Shown here: one piece after another, positions 1 to 11,740 of the stretch
Layout: the number at the start of each line of letters is the position of its first letter
How positions within the stretch are numbered: position 1 is the stretch's first letter
Source of the DNA: Stachybotrys elegans
Taxonomy: Eukaryota > Ascomycota > Sordariomycetes > Hypocreales > Stachybotryaceae
NCBI GenBank assembly: GCA_020746835.1
Contig: JAGPNK010000006.1
Location: forward strand, 1,860,001-1,924,000
DNA: 64,000 bases
Direction of reading: 5' to 3'
Translations under genes and position numbers: made by a program
The notes under the pieces: generated by a model
What the model was told of the DNA's origin: nothing
What the model saw: the letters and a program-made list of their open reading frames with translations, nothing else
Database searches by the model: none

Positions 1-167
1 TTCCCACCTTCGTATGATGAAATATTGCGGATGTAAACCATGTCATGTCGGAAGCGCAAAACAAAACATGTCGAGATTTCCGTTGCCTTCCTTCTGATCG
101 AAGAATTCACAACTCGCCCTATTGCTTGTCCTGAATTCCATTTGCCAGATTGCTAACTGGTGCACAG
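1..167 (+). other. Probable intron 3' part of the scd6-like gene
   Basis: No recognisable coding sequence of an LSm domain is seen here. A branch-point-like gctaac at 152-157 is followed by gtgcacag ending at 167, a normal fungal acceptor. The stretch is therefore probably most of an intron whose donor and upstream exon lie left of the window or near its edge. The exact donor cannot be placed. Confidence 0.5.
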
Positions 168-1520
168 GCTCGTCCTCGCCCTGGAGCCCAGGGCCCCCCA
201 CCTGGTGCGCCTACAGGACCTGCAGCCCATTCGCAAAACTTCTATCCGCCAAATAACTATTATGGTGGCCCTCCTCCTCCAGGCTCTTGGGGCCGCGGTG
301 GACCCGGCCCTGTTCCTGGTCCCGGCGGCTTTGGCAACATGCCATACCCTCCCCCTCCTGGGTGGTTTCCTCCCGGCCAAGGCTTTCCCCCTGGGCAAGG
401 CTTCCCAGGAGGACCAGGAGGTCCAGGCCCTTGGGGCAACCAGCCGTTCCCTCCGGGCCCCGGTGCTCCTCCTGCAGCTGAAGCCCCAGCAAACCAGCGA
501 GGTGCCCCCTCCAACGGCCCCGGTCAGGATTCCAAACCAGCGCCTATCGGCCTTGGATCAGACCGATCGAAACCTGCTACTCCCGCCACCCAGGCAGTTC
601 CCCCATCAGAACCCAAATCCCTCGCCCAAACATCTCGGCAATCTGCCGCGGCGCCTACGCCTCCCGTCGACTCGAAGCCTTCGGTAGAGGATGTTGTCGC
701 CGCAGCGACTGCAGCTCCCACAGCTGGGCAGGCTACGGAGAATTCCCGTCCTCCTCAGGCAGCAAAGAACAACAGGGTGACACCTGTGATGCCTCTGTCC
801 GGGGCTGGCATGAGGCCGTTCCAGCCTGCATTTGCGGAGGAGAAGTCAGGCCAGACAAATGTCAAGGCTGCTGTGACTGCGCCGGCCAACAGTGTACAGG
901 ACGCAACAAACGCTGCCAGGGCTGCTGTTGCGGTCGCCATGGCCCAACTAGGCAACGGCGGCGGAAACGCCATGGACAACTTGACCAAGAAGGTCAATGA
1001 AATGCGAGTCAACGCCGTTCGGGGCGGTGCACCCGCGTCCTCGGGTCGTGGACGCGGACGCGGAGGTCGCCCTGCAGCAGCCAAGGTCGAGGTTCCCGAT
1101 GCAGACTTCGATTTTGCACAGGCCAACGCCAAATTCAACAAGGAGGATGTTGTCAAGGAGGCCATCGCAGGCTCTCCTTTGAGCGAGGCTCCCAATGGCG
1201 CTGCCGCCGAGATTGTCGAGACGTCGGACCCTGACTCGGTTCCCGTTGCCTACAACAAGTCGAGATCGTTCTTCGACAACATCTCCAGCGAAGCCAAGGA
1301 TCGGCTAGAGAATGGGGGCCAGAAGCCCGGCGGCCGTGAATGGCGAGGCGAGGAGCAGCGCAAGAATATGGAGACGTTCGGTCAGGGCAGTGTCGACGGC
1401 GGATACCGCAACTACCGTGGCCGTGGTCGCGGCCGCGGACCTCGTGGTGGACGCGGTTACGGTCGTGGAGGCCGTGGCGGCAGCCGCCCGCAACAGCAGC
1501 AGTACCAGGCCACCCCCTAA
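168..1520 (+). CDS. SCD6/LSM14-family mRNP protein, 3' part
   Basis: This is the C-terminal part (450 codons) of an Scd6/Sum2/LSM14 protein, a P-body and translation-repression factor that binds eIF4G and decapping factors. Seen: a Pro/Gly/Tyr-rich linker, then the family's three ordered boxes. These are the DFDF core (codons at 1104-1115), the FFD box with SRSFFDNISSE (about 1260-1290), and the TFG box with METFGQGSVDGGYRN (about 1366-1412). The protein ends in an RGG-rich tail typical of RNA-binding repressors. The N-terminal LSm domain is missing and should be encoded upstream, beyond the acceptor at 167. The stop is TAA at 1518-1520. The family call is firm; the 5' boundary is inferred from the splice acceptor. 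Confidence 0.88.
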   Translation, partial: ARPRPGAQGPPPGAPTGPAAHSQNFYPPNNYYGGPPPPGSWGRGGPGPVPGPGGFGNMPYPPPPGWFPPGQGFPPGQGFPGGPGGPGPWGNQPFPPGPGAPPAAEAPANQRGAPSNGPGQDSKPAPIGLGSDRSKPATPATQAVPPSEPKSLAQTSRQSAAAPTPPVDSKPSVEDVVAAATAAPTAGQATENSRPPQAAKNNRVTPVMPLSGAGMRPFQPAFAEEKSGQTNVKAAVTAPANSVQDATNAARAAVAVAMAQLGNGGGNAMDNLTKKVNEMRVNAVRGGAPASSGRGRGRGGRPAAAKVEVPDADFDFAQANAKFNKEDVVKEAIAGSPLSEAPNGAAAEIVETSDPDSVPVAYNKSRSFFDNISSEAKDRLENGGQKPGGREWRGEEQRKNMETFGQGSVDGGYRNYRGRGRGRGPRGGRGYGRGGRGGSRPQQQQYQATP

Positions 1521-2529
1521 CTGATTGCTGCAACCTACACAGTGCCTTTCCCTTCCGGCTTTCATGATAGGGGGTAATGGATGAAGATTCCTGGTTTGCT
1601 TGTCGATCCCTTACTGTGCTGGAGGGATGTACCAACATTTTTCCGTCTTTAGCCATTTGAAATTGCTTTATCGAGCGAGTACGGGATATCCCTAACGAGG
1701 CCCCGTGTGTTTTCTGGAGACTTCAGGGAGCCCAGGTATCAACTTTCGGAGTTGGGTTTCACGCAAGGGAAGGATGGGTGGACGGATGGATGGATGATGA
1801 CGATGGAATGGACAATAGCGGGTGGTCTTTTGAATCAATGGACTTGCATTGCGGGTGGTTTACGGGACAGCATTAAGGCAAGCAGAATATGATGAGCAGT
1901 TAAGAAAAGCATGCCTGGAATTGGTGGCCAGAGCCTGAGAGTCTGCGCCCGGCTCTCTGGTTGGACAATATACCTTTCACGCCGACACATTTCTTGCTCT
2001 GTGATATACGTCATCCTGTGCCAGCGTGTCCTGTAAACTTGCGTTACCTGGGTCATTATCTGTTTGTCGAGATATGATGAGCGAACATGGCTTTTGACCA
2101 CTGCCTCGAATGCGAGCTTGAACACGTAATACTTTGTTGCGCTTTCGCTGGCGATGTACTCTAGCCCTCTTCTCGACTCATCTATTGAGTTCATCAGCAA
2201 CGGGATATTGTTTAAATTAGATGTGCAGGGTGATGCCATTGAGCTGAACACAAAATTGTAAACCATCTCAGGTGCAGGGTAGCTCTCCCGCTTGGGTTCT
2301 GGTTAGGAGGGGCAAAAAAAAAAACAAAAAACCCCCCCCAAAACCACTGGCGCATATTGGAGGGGCGCCTTTTTGCCCCGCCAAACGTCATTATTGGGAA
2401 GTATCATCGGCGTGACACATCTTCATCTGCTTACATATGATATAAGACCGAGACATATTCTGGAGTCGAACATCCCAGGATCAAACCGCCAACTTATGCT
2501 TGCATGAATGTACATATTACATCATCAAC
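1521..2529. other. Intergenic, scd6-like to rqc1
   Basis: About 1 kb between two genes on the same strand. It should hold the 3' UTR of the scd6-like gene and the rqc1 promoter. The only notable sequence is an A-run/C-run block at 2314-2339. No further gene is supported; the 143-codon minus-strand frame at 1835-2266 has no recognisable protein features. Confidence 0.6.
2314..2339. repeat. Poly-A followed by poly-C block
   Basis: Two adjacent homopolymer runs (A-rich, one interrupting C, then eight C's) sit about 190 bp before the rqc1 start codon. Runs of this kind are length-variable and prone to sequencing error. Confidence 0.8.
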
Positions 2530-4719
2530 ATGTCTACGAGGCAGTTGCGGAAGCTGGAGAGGCAGCGAGAGCTCGAAAAGGCCACACAGGCCACAAGAGA
2601 GGAACCAAAGGACAGCGATGAGGAGGATGAGCTGATACAACCAGCAGCGAAACCTCGAGCGAGCTTATTTGCTGCTCTCGGAGGAGATGACGAGGAGGAC
2701 CAGGACGATGAAGATGAGGAGGACCAGGTACCACAGGAGCCCAAGCAAGCCTCACCAGCCACAGAGGCACCTCTGAGCTCCAAGAAGTCGAAGAAGAAGA
2801 AGAAGAAGAAGGGAAAGAAGCAGGCTTCTAGCACGACGGATGCTACAGGCATACCTCCGGAAAAGGCAGGGACAGATGAGGATGAAATCGACAAAGCGAT
2901 CAAGGAGCTACAGCTTGACACGAATGCCGCACGAGGATCCGGCGGCCACGAAATCAACACTAGACGCCGAATCAACGAGCTCCTGAAAATCAACACATAC
3001 CACCTCAAGGCCGTCAACGAGATGAGGAACCTATTTGGCAGGGAGGCCATGGAAGCGGCAGATGCTGAGGAGGGCCAGGAACAGAACCGCCGGAGAAGAG
3101 GCCCCGTCCAGCAGCAGGTCGACCTGGAGACGTTCCTCCGCGGAACTCCCGGGGCTAAGAGGCTACCCGAGATCACTCTCCGGCGCAACTTGTTCATCCA
3201 GGGACGAGACCACTGGCCACGGCAGAGCGCGGGCGGCCTCACGATGAAGGAGGTGCAGAAGGTGGCGGATGGGAGCTGGACTGAGTACACCTTCTGCCAC
3301 GACAGGGAGTACGATACGATCCAGACTACGTTCTTCGCTCTGGTGCAGATGGGAGACCCTATGCGCCTGGTGTACCTCTTGAAGGAATGTCGTAAGTGAT
3401 ACCAGACCGCGGGGCCGAGCCACGCAGCTCAAGGGATCGTCGGATTTGCTGACGGCGATATAGCGTACCACATCTCTACTTTGCTACAGGTGAGTAATGT
3501 TGCCAAGCAGGACCAAAACATGGCGCTTGCCTCTGAGCTCTGCGAGAGAGCGTTATTCACGTTTGGGCGACTGGCAACCTCGTCGTTTCGCCAGAACATT
3601 GAGCAGGGGACCGCCCGGCTGGACTTTCGCAGGCCAGAGAATCGGGAGTTTTGGCTGGCAGGCTACCACTACATTAGGAGCCTGGTGAGGAAGGGAACAT
3701 ATCGAACTGCACTGGAATGGGCAAAGTTGATCTATACGCTGGACCCAAAGGATCCTTATGCCATGCGACACTTGATTCACTTCCTGGCGGTGAGGGCACA
3801 CGAGTCCAAATGGTTCATTGATTTCATGAAGGAGCTGGAGCAGACGAGCGTGGATAGGGACCTGGCATACATCCGCCAGACCTTGGTGCTGGCCAAGCTG
3901 CAGATTGGAGAGACAGAGGAGGCGGGAAAAGAGCTGGCTCGGGGCATGCAAGAGGTCCCATGGCTGTACTGCGCACTGTTCCAGGAGCTCAACCTGGATG
4001 CGCCACCATCCATCTGGGGAATTAGCTCAGACTCAGACTCGAGGTCCTTCTGGGTGAAGCTCTACATCAGCAAGACAAAGGATCTGTGGAACAACACCCA
4101 AGCCATGGGGCTGCTGAAGACTGTGGCCAAGTCTTTGGAGCGAGTTGACGCGACGGGATTGCCGAGCGACGATGCTCCGGCAGACCAGGGTGCTACGCGG
4201 CTTGCCTACCTCGACGGGGACACGTCGCTCCTGGCCGTGGCGCCTCGCGAGTTGCTCGAAGCGCAGCCCAACTACGAGTTTGACCCGCTGCCGCCGGCAG
4301 AGGAGGACAATATCTTTTCCACCGAGAGCATGCGACTGCCATGGCAACAGCAGGACGCCCGGCAGCGGGGGCCGACGCAGGAGATGCTACATCAGATGGA
4401 GCAGCTACTCGGACGTCGACTGGCAGCTGCCGGAGCGGCAGCAGGAGCCGACGCGGGAGCCGACTCAGAAGACGAGGAGATGCGACGAGTCGAGCTCGAG
4501 GACGACGAGGAACTACGCAGGGACCTCGAGGCGCATGCAGCGCGGGCAAACGAGCCCGGACTGATTGGAACGCTGCTCCAGATGTTGGGAGTGGCACGCA
4601 ACGGACAAGCCGGCGAGCGCGCCGGAGAGTCGGACGGTTTGCTGGACAATGCGGGCACGGGAGATGAGGTGCCAGGGTCATGGCCCGATGATGACGATGA
4701 CGGAGACCGCAATAGGTGA
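2530..4719 (+). CDS. rqc1: RQC1/TCF25 ribosome quality control protein
   Basis: Exons 2530-3391 and 3464-4719 give 705 aa. Rqc1 is a subunit of the ribosome quality control complex on stalled 60S subunits, where it works with the Ltn1 ubiquitin ligase and promotes Lys48-linked chains on nascent peptides. Seen: N-terminal STRQLRKLERQ, an acidic stretch, a poly-lysine block near residues 84-100, then the TCF25 domain (about 150-560), including RRINELLKINTYHLKAVNEM, DREYDTIQTTFFALVQMGDP and YHISTLLQVSNVAKQDQNM. The C-terminus is acidic. The 72-nt intron has donor GTAAGT, branch gctgac and acceptor TAG; splicing restores KECPYHIS across the junction. ATG 2530 is preferred over the in-frame ATG at 2500 because family members begin close to the STRQLRK stretch. 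Length fits the family. Confidence 0.93.
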
Positions 4720-5048
4720 GGAACATGGGAGCTTGACCGAGGCTGCTCGGCATGGGTCACGTACGTACCTGGACCAATAGCAACAACTGCTTAGGCAAGG
4801 ATGCGCAAATAAGAATGCGAGGCGCAACGAAAGTGTCTCTATGATTACGACGAAGATGACGATGGTTGTTGCGTTGTGTTGTGCTGAGCAAATAGGAAGT
4901 GGGAGTACTAAGGAGGAGGGGGCGTGCGACATGTCACCTGCGTCAGGTGCATCTCGGATGGATATGCATGTACATTTGTAGCTTTCGGCCGCACCGTCGG
5001 CACAATGACAAAGTCCGAGCCGGGAGTGTGAAACAGGGCTTGGCCCTT

Positions 5049-5080
5049 TCTCTTCTTCTTCTTCTTCTTCTTCTTCTTCT
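5049..5080. repeat. CTT trinucleotide microsatellite
   Basis: About ten uninterrupted copies of ctt in non-coding DNA downstream of rqc1. It creates spurious poly-Leu and poly-Lys/Glu frames on the two strands. Confidence 0.85.
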
Positions 5081-5268
5081 CTCTTTCCCTTCCAGGAGTA
5101 CATACAATAGTGAGGCAGTGCTGGGGACGGGGACCGAGAAGGAACAGGGAGGGAAACGGCGGGTCCCATTTTCTGATAAGGAGAAACGGAGCGCTGGGAA
5201 CGGAGCCTTGGGCCCTGCGTCGGGGGACCAAAACTTCTAGAAGGAGGGAGAGAATGGGCGGCGATACG

Positions 5269-5278
5269 ATTGGCCAAT
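5269..5278. promoter_or_regulatory. ATTGGCCAAT palindrome (two overlapping CCAAT boxes)
   Basis: A perfect 10-bp palindrome made of back-to-back CCAAT elements. CCAAT is the recognition core of the fungal HAP/CBF complex. It lies 3.6 kb before the nearest plus-strand start codon, so a functional role is uncertain. Confidence 0.25.
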
Positions 5279-8200
5279 GGCGGGCAGGACAAACCCACGA
5301 GCAAGATTTACAGGCTGCATCCTGATGGCTGACGGTAATTAGTTACTACTTTTGGATGAGGCGTTTCTCCCAGGAGACAGACATTGAGGGTGCACGACTG
5401 TACTATGCAGGAGAGAAGCGGGATATGGATATACCCGCGGTGAGGAGAGTTATGATGGTGGCAGACGCGTACGGCATGCACAGTGGATAACAAGGGAAAT
5501 GCGCTCCCGCATCTTACCACCCTACTCGGCAAGTTTCGCAGTCGGCAATCACACAGAGGGGGCCCTTGCTGCTGACGTTTGTGGGAGCTGCGCTGCTCCA
5601 TATAAGTTGGGCTAAAGCTGACGTGGGACGCAGCCAGCGGCTTCGGATATCAGGCTGGGCTGGGAATGATGGGGTTCGGAGCCGGCGAAGGAGCCAAGCT
5701 CGGATGCATGCACTCCCATGGCATGGCCTGGAAGGGGGCTGACCGCTGCATCCATGATCAAATATCTCCAAGAGGCAAGGCATACGAACCAAGCCAACCG
5801 TGACGCGCTCCGTTATGTCAACCTTTATACATCGCAATGCGCGGCAGTGCTCTGCTGATGCGTCAACAGCTGAACTCCCCCCCTACCAGCAGGCCCACCC
5901 CGCTACAGAGGTTCAGCCAGCTTGTTGGCAGCAGCTGGTGGAGGATAACTCTTGTATCATCTCGCTGGTCGGGGAAGGGAGAGGGCAAGGAATGGGAGGA
6001 GGGGGGGGGAAAGGCAGGGCCGAACGCGCGATTCATGTGATCAAAGCAGCATGGACCGGGGGCCTGGAGGAGGAGAAGAAGAAAAGAAGAAGAGGGTAAT
6101 TAACGTAACGTGAGCCCATCTTACACCCTGCGGTAATCGTCGGAGACGGCCGAGCGAGGGAGCGAGCGGCCCAGCCACCCTGACCATCAGGGAAGCGAGA
6201 AGTGGAAATTGCATTGCACTGTGCGGGCGGCGATCTGGCCCTGAATACAGCAAAGCGATAGACTGGGCTGGGACAGGGTAAGAAATGTCAACGTGGGGAT
6301 GTACATACATACACATGTCTGTATGTATGTGCAGTTCCCGTCCGATTCATCACTGCAGGCATGTATGGGAAAAAGTCGAAACTAAAGAACCGGGGGGTGG
6401 GAGCGAAACCAACGAATGGTAGCAGCAGAAAGCAGCGGCAGGGGTGGGAGGGAGCAAGGGAATGCGGCCGAGCGAGCAATGAAGCCAATGCTAATCAAGT
6501 CGAGATATGCGCAGACCACAACTGGCTACGGCCGAATCTTGGAATGGTCAGCCAGGCGAAGCTGTACCGGGATATTGTGTAGCTGAACACTTGTGGGCTT
6601 TCTTCTCTTCCTCCTCTTGTTTCCTTTACCTTTACCTTTTCTCTTCTTTTCTTTCTTCGTTTTCGTATCGGATACCGCTGGGCGGACGGTTTGGGGCGGG
6701 GTCTGACGTCTGACGCTTGCCAGCCTATCCCATCCACATCGGTACAGACATGGTAGATTGAGATTGGATATTGAGATATTGAGATTGGGTGGGCTGGGGG
6801 CCGTTTCTCCTCCACCTCGTCTCAAATCTCAAACCTCAAATCTCAAATCTCACATCCACCTCCCACCTCCCACCTCCCACACCCCTCCCCCGTTCTCCCT
6901 GGTTCTGGTTCTGGTTCGTTCCGCTGTCAATTCCGACATTTGCTCGTCCTTGGCCCGAGATTCCGCAGTGAGTACACACACCTCAGTGCTTCCGACGACG
7001 GGATGGATGGATACTTGCTAGTAGTAGCCGAGTGCGATGGAGCCGGGCGCCATGGTTGTTTGGCGTGGTGGCTGTACAGCGAAGCTAGGAGCTGGTATCC
7101 GGCTTCCGGGCGAAGGACTCTGAGTACAGAGGCTGAAGGTTGGAGTCCAAAGCCTGGAGGCTGGCAGACCCAAGGCCTTAGTTCGTCCCGACCGGCCTGT
7201 CTGGACCGACGCCAATGCCAGTGCCGTGGTTGAGGGTGGCCCTGTCAACCCCTCCTCTCCCTCCATCTTCCCTTCTTGACTAGGCTTTCCCAGCCCCCAA
7301 CCCGAACCTTGCACTAACCAGAATCCAAGACAGACCACCCGCCTTTCCCGACTCATGCTAAACCGTGCAATAGTACAATGCCTGATAGAAAAAAGAGAAA
7401 AAAAAATCAAATCAGGTGCTGTACACGCTAGCATTTTTGTGGTATCCTTGCCGGTTTGACAGAATGCAGGAGACCCAATGTGGTCAGTGGTGAACAAGCT
7501 GGACGGAGCATGACATTGATGATGATCCAAGGCATCTCTATTTTGCCTTCATCCAGTTGATGTTGGAAGGTAGGTAATCTGCCCACTTAGTACCTTCCTC
7601 GCAAGATGTAGATGACACAGCTCCGCCACGGCGAGTAAACAGGTCCGTCCTGTACAGCCAGGCACTTTACTTTCCGTCTTGCTCTCTTCTTCCCATCCAT
7701 TATCCATGGCAGCTGCGTCAGTGACCACCCCTCCCCCAAATCGGGCGAGGTGTGAAGGTAAAAACACTGAGCTGGATACCGGAAGACCGACAGGGAAAGG
7801 AAGGTAGGGCGATTGCCGGCATCCACTCCGCGGAAGGAGGTAGGTACCTTTGAGCCTACCCAACTCCCAAGCTATAGGTGCGGTACAGGCAGGTACTTAG
7901 CCTGGCGCTTTTATACTAGAGGCTCTTTGCCCAGAATATTGTACTACCTAGGTAGTAGGGTTGGTAGCGCTGATGTGTATGTACCTTCCGTCGCCCTCTT
8001 CTTCGGCCCTTCCAAGTTCCTGGGGTGACCTGCCGTGCCCTACGGGCCCCTTCGCATGTATTTCATCTAAGGCAGGTACGTACCTGCTTGCTTTGCTCCG
8101 TGCGCCAAGAGACTCGCCCGAAGTCAGTTATGAAGGACAAGGGTAGCACAACGGGCACTTGGCCTGCTTGGTGAGCCGATATTCCCTACCGGGCTACCTA

Positions 8201-8887
8201 CGTAGTGTCTATTACCTCTTACTTAGTACCTACACTCTTTCTTCTTCTCACTTTTCCTGTCTGCTCTTCTATTGTGTCGCTCCAGACACCCACTTCGACT
8301 CTTCTCCCTGCTTGCGTCTTCTCTTTTTCTGGATTGTTTTCACCATCATCGTCTTGTTGCCTGCTCCTCGAATCGCTCCGCTCGCCTCGTTTTCCTGACG
8401 CACGGCCAGCACAATTTCCCCTTTGGGGCATCTTACGCCGAGCTTCTGATTTTCTCTGTCACCTCAATCGATACCCAGCCGGGGACCAGCATTTGTCCAT
8501 ATGGAAGGAAACGGATAATAGGAATAATACTGAGCAAAAGGAGAGAAGAACGCGGAGGGAAAGAAGGAAAACAATCTCAAGACTTGAGAAACGGGAAGCT
8601 TTGGGGAACTGCATTTGATCGATTCGACATCCTGCTCAAGGTTTCCCTCGAGACACAGGCAGACACATCATCACGGGCGAGACACGCTTCGAAATCCTCC
8701 TCGTCTTCGCCCGCCGTGAGCTCGCACCGCAGTCCTAGCTGCTTGTAGCCATGTCCTGCGAGCTGCCCACGCGCCTAGGCAAGCTTCCGACCGCAATCCC
8801 CTTCTTGCGTCCCGTCACCTCTTCCGTGCCTTGGTGCTCACCATCCGCCTCGACCTGCTGACCACCGTACACTTTCCGTATTGCTTC

Positions 8888-11740
8888 ATGGCAGTCGTTC
8901 ACGCCACGGCGCACATGGCCACATCCGCTCCCGAGGCCGGTCCCGTCCTGGCAAATAATAGGATGACCTCCAGTGTCCCCCATGACGCACCGATACCGCA
9001 GAATCCACAAGGCCAGCCTCCAATTCAGTCTCAGGTTCAGCATCAGCAGCATCGTCAGAGTTCCCCTTCGAGAGCAATTCGTACACCGCCACAGCTGCAT
9101 TCACAGCCTCTCCAACATATTCAACCCCATCCTGCGCATCCTGCGCATCACCAGCAGCCGCCGCCGCCACAACCTCAACCGCAGCAGCCTCAACCGCAAC
9201 CGCAAACACAGTCGCAGCAACCGCTGCCATCGCAACCGCTGCCATCACAGCCACTGCCATCGCAACCACTGCCATCGCAACCACTGCCATCGCAACCACT
9301 GCTATCGCAACCACTGCCATCACAACAACCGCCGCCGCCACCACCTCCGCCGCAGTTATCTCAGCAACAACTGCAGCAACACCAGAGCCTTCAACAGCAA
9401 CAGCAGCAGCAAAGCCTTCAGCAGCAACTCCAAAACCAGCTACACCAACCGCGTAGCGTCAAACGGCCTCGCCCTGTCAAGTCATGTACGGAATGTCGGA
9501 AGCGCAAGCTGCGTTGCGATCGCCTTTGCCCCTGTTCTCAATGTCAGAAGTCGAGTCGCATTTGCAAATATGCTGCTGAACACGAATCTAACTTGTCCGA
9601 CCTCTCTGATAACGAAGCTCCCGAGCCGATACGCCCCCTCAAACGCCCTTGCCCCCCTGGCGTAGTATCCGGATTTGTAGCAACAGGCAATGATGTCTTT
9701 TATCCACCTCTAAGACCCGAGCAGGCCGGCATACAGATTCTCGAGGACCTCTCGTTGCGCATGGACAGATTAGAGAAACACTTTCTTCGCAGCCCGGCAG
9801 GGACCGATCTCTATGGCTCTAGGATCACCACTGCGCCGGCTAACACTATCCGTGGTTTGTCCATCAAGAAGGGCATGCTCGTGACGAGATTCTTCGGGCA
9901 GAATAGCCCCCGTGTCCTGGTAAACTTGGTAAGCTCCTTTACACCCCGATGCTCATGCGCTGCTTCTTTGGACCAGGCTAAAACAAGGCTGTAGTTTAGG
10001 GAGGCCAAGGAATATCTGAGCAACCATCACAACATAAACGGGGCGCGGGAGGTACTCTCCGGCTTTCACCAGCTTCACACGGCGCTGCACGATAGCTACA
10101 AGAAGTCGTTCATGCCCATCACTGTGTTTGTCGACTCCATGATGCCAGTGCAGAAGCGCATGAGCGATATTCTCCCCAAGAAGCCTGTGTGCGACCGACT
10201 ATTTAACGCCTACTTGACCACCTCGGAGGGCCCCTACCGTGTTCTTCATCTACCGTCTTTCTCGGAGCAGTACGGCCTCTACTGGGAGGGCAAGATTCAG
10301 TACGACTCCTTTGTTCCACAGCTCCTTTGTGTATTGGCAATGGCCTCGCGGTTCGAGACGAAATCGAAGGGCTTGGGCCATGAGCGCTCTGATGGCGTAC
10401 ATATACCAACCGCATGCGCTTTGGTCCGGTCGTGGCTGGACAGTCTGAAGGGGAAGCAGCTGGTGGATGTGACGACGATCCAGGTCGAGATTTTGCTCTT
10501 GCAGACCCAGCGCTTAGTTACGTCACGTATTGAGGATGGCTGGACCCAGCTTGGATATGTCGTTCGCGCCGCCATGGCTGTCGGCCTGCACAGAGACCCG
10601 ACCGAATTCCAGCCCCGCATCACCATATTTGTTGCCGAGTTGAGAAGACGTCTTTGGTATACCCTTGTCGAACTCGATATGCATATGTCTCTTGTTGTCA
10701 ACCTGCCCTCTCTTGTTCGTGAGGGCGACTTCACGTGCCGGCCACCCCGGAACCTGGATGACGGCGAGCTCTTCCCGGACATGAAGGAGCTGCCCCCCGG
10801 GAAGCCTATAGACCAGGAGACGGATTGCCAGCAGCAGGTCTTCGCCTCTCTCAGCCTGGGTATACGCATGAGGGCTGCGACGTTGATCACCACAATCGAC
10901 TCGCTCCGAGATTACACAGATGTGCTGGACGTTGGTTCCAAGCTGGAGCGCTTCCTCGACGAAATCAACGACGTATTTCCCCGGCATGGCATGCTCAACG
11001 ATACGCATAAGAGCAGGGTGTGGCGGGCAAGGGTCCTCATGGACATGCACGTCAGACGACCCCTGACGGCCCTCTACCGGCCACTGGCCATTGGAGCACC
11101 CGATCCGCCACATCAAATCTTCCGCTCATACCTGCGGTCGTCGATGTTTATCCTGAAGTATCTCGATGAGCTGGACCCTCTACTTTCTTACTACCAGGAT
11201 ATCAAGGACATGTATCATGCAGCGATGAAACGTGACATAGTGCAGGCGGCGTTTAGCGTCTGCTTTTACATCCGGAGTGCGGTTCGAGGGCATCCCAGCA
11301 CAACGTCGCGTCACCACCAACCACCAGGAAACTCGCCAGACTCTCATGAGGACCTCTACCTTTTCCCACCCATAGACGTGCTGTGGCCACCAAGCCGTTT
11401 GATCCATGAGGTGGAAAAAACCTTGGACCTCTTGATACGGCACGCCAACGGCAGCGACATGAAAGATATTGTCAGTCTTGCAACAGTGTTGGAGACCGCC
11501 AGGGTAGCGGAGCCCCAGGAGGAGAATATAACGAACGGCTTGCGTACAATCTTGGGTCGCTGCCTGAACATGCCGAACTCAAACCTAGAAAAGGCGCTGC
11601 CTTCGGGTTCGGGGCCTGCATCGGTAGACCACTTTCAAGGAGAACGCTACGGGCGCATGCCCCTAATGTACGATGGCAATAGCACGGGAATGGGCTACGG
11701 TGGTCGTGAGGGGTGGGTGCTGTGGGATGGATCGGACTAG
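8888..11740 (+). CDS. Zn2Cys6 transcription factor with fungal middle homology region
   Basis: Exons 8888-9928 and 9995-11740 encode 928 aa. It is a nuclear DNA-binding regulator; target genes cannot be read from sequence. Seen: a Gln/Pro-rich N-terminus (about residues 50-195) with tandem QPLPS repeats and poly-Gln, then the binuclear cluster at Cys200, 203, 210, 216, 219 and 226 with spacing C2C6C5C2C6. An additional cysteine, Cys214, sits inside the C5 loop. The PF04082-type region follows (about 395-640), containing EDGWTQLGYVVRAAMAVGLH and RRRLWYTLVELD. The intron has donor GTAAGC and acceptor CTGTAG; splicing joins VLVNL to FREAKEYL. ATG 8888 is the first in frame, with MAT at residue 10 as an alternative. 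The ortholog is not recognised. Confidence 0.9.
9218..9332 (+). repeat. 15-bp coding minisatellite (QPLPS repeats)
   Basis: About seven to eight near-identical 15-bp units of the type caaccactgccatcg, inside exon 1 of the Zn2Cys6 gene. Units differ by single third-position changes (g/a, c/t), and the amino-acid unit QPLPS is kept except for one QPLLS. Poly-Pro and poly-Gln tracts follow directly. Confidence 0.9.

Larger units (their letters stand above)
4720..8887. other. Long intergenic/leader region before the Zn2Cys6 gene
   Basis: 4.2 kb with no supportable gene; the open frames are short and mostly pyrimidine- or purine-rich. It contains a CTT microsatellite (5049-5080), an ATTGGCCAAT double CCAAT-type palindrome (5269-5278), paired gagatt/aatctc repeat blocks (6756-6860), and several TAGGTA/TACCTA palindromes between 7.56 and 8.24 kb. 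Pyrimidine-rich sequence from about 8220 to 8350 resembles fungal core promoters and leaders. Inference: an extended regulatory region and a long 5' leader of the transcription factor, as is common for fungal regulators. Confidence 0.55.

Noticed and set aside
2517..3290. 257-codon minus frame opposite rqc1
   Set aside because: Ser- and Phe-rich shadow of Lys/Glu-rich codons on the plus strand.
8888..11740. Secondary-metabolite or other biosynthetic cluster around the Zn2Cys6 gene
   Set aside because: Neighbours are housekeeping genes (RQC1, thiolase, ATX1); no synthase, transporter or tailoring set is present.
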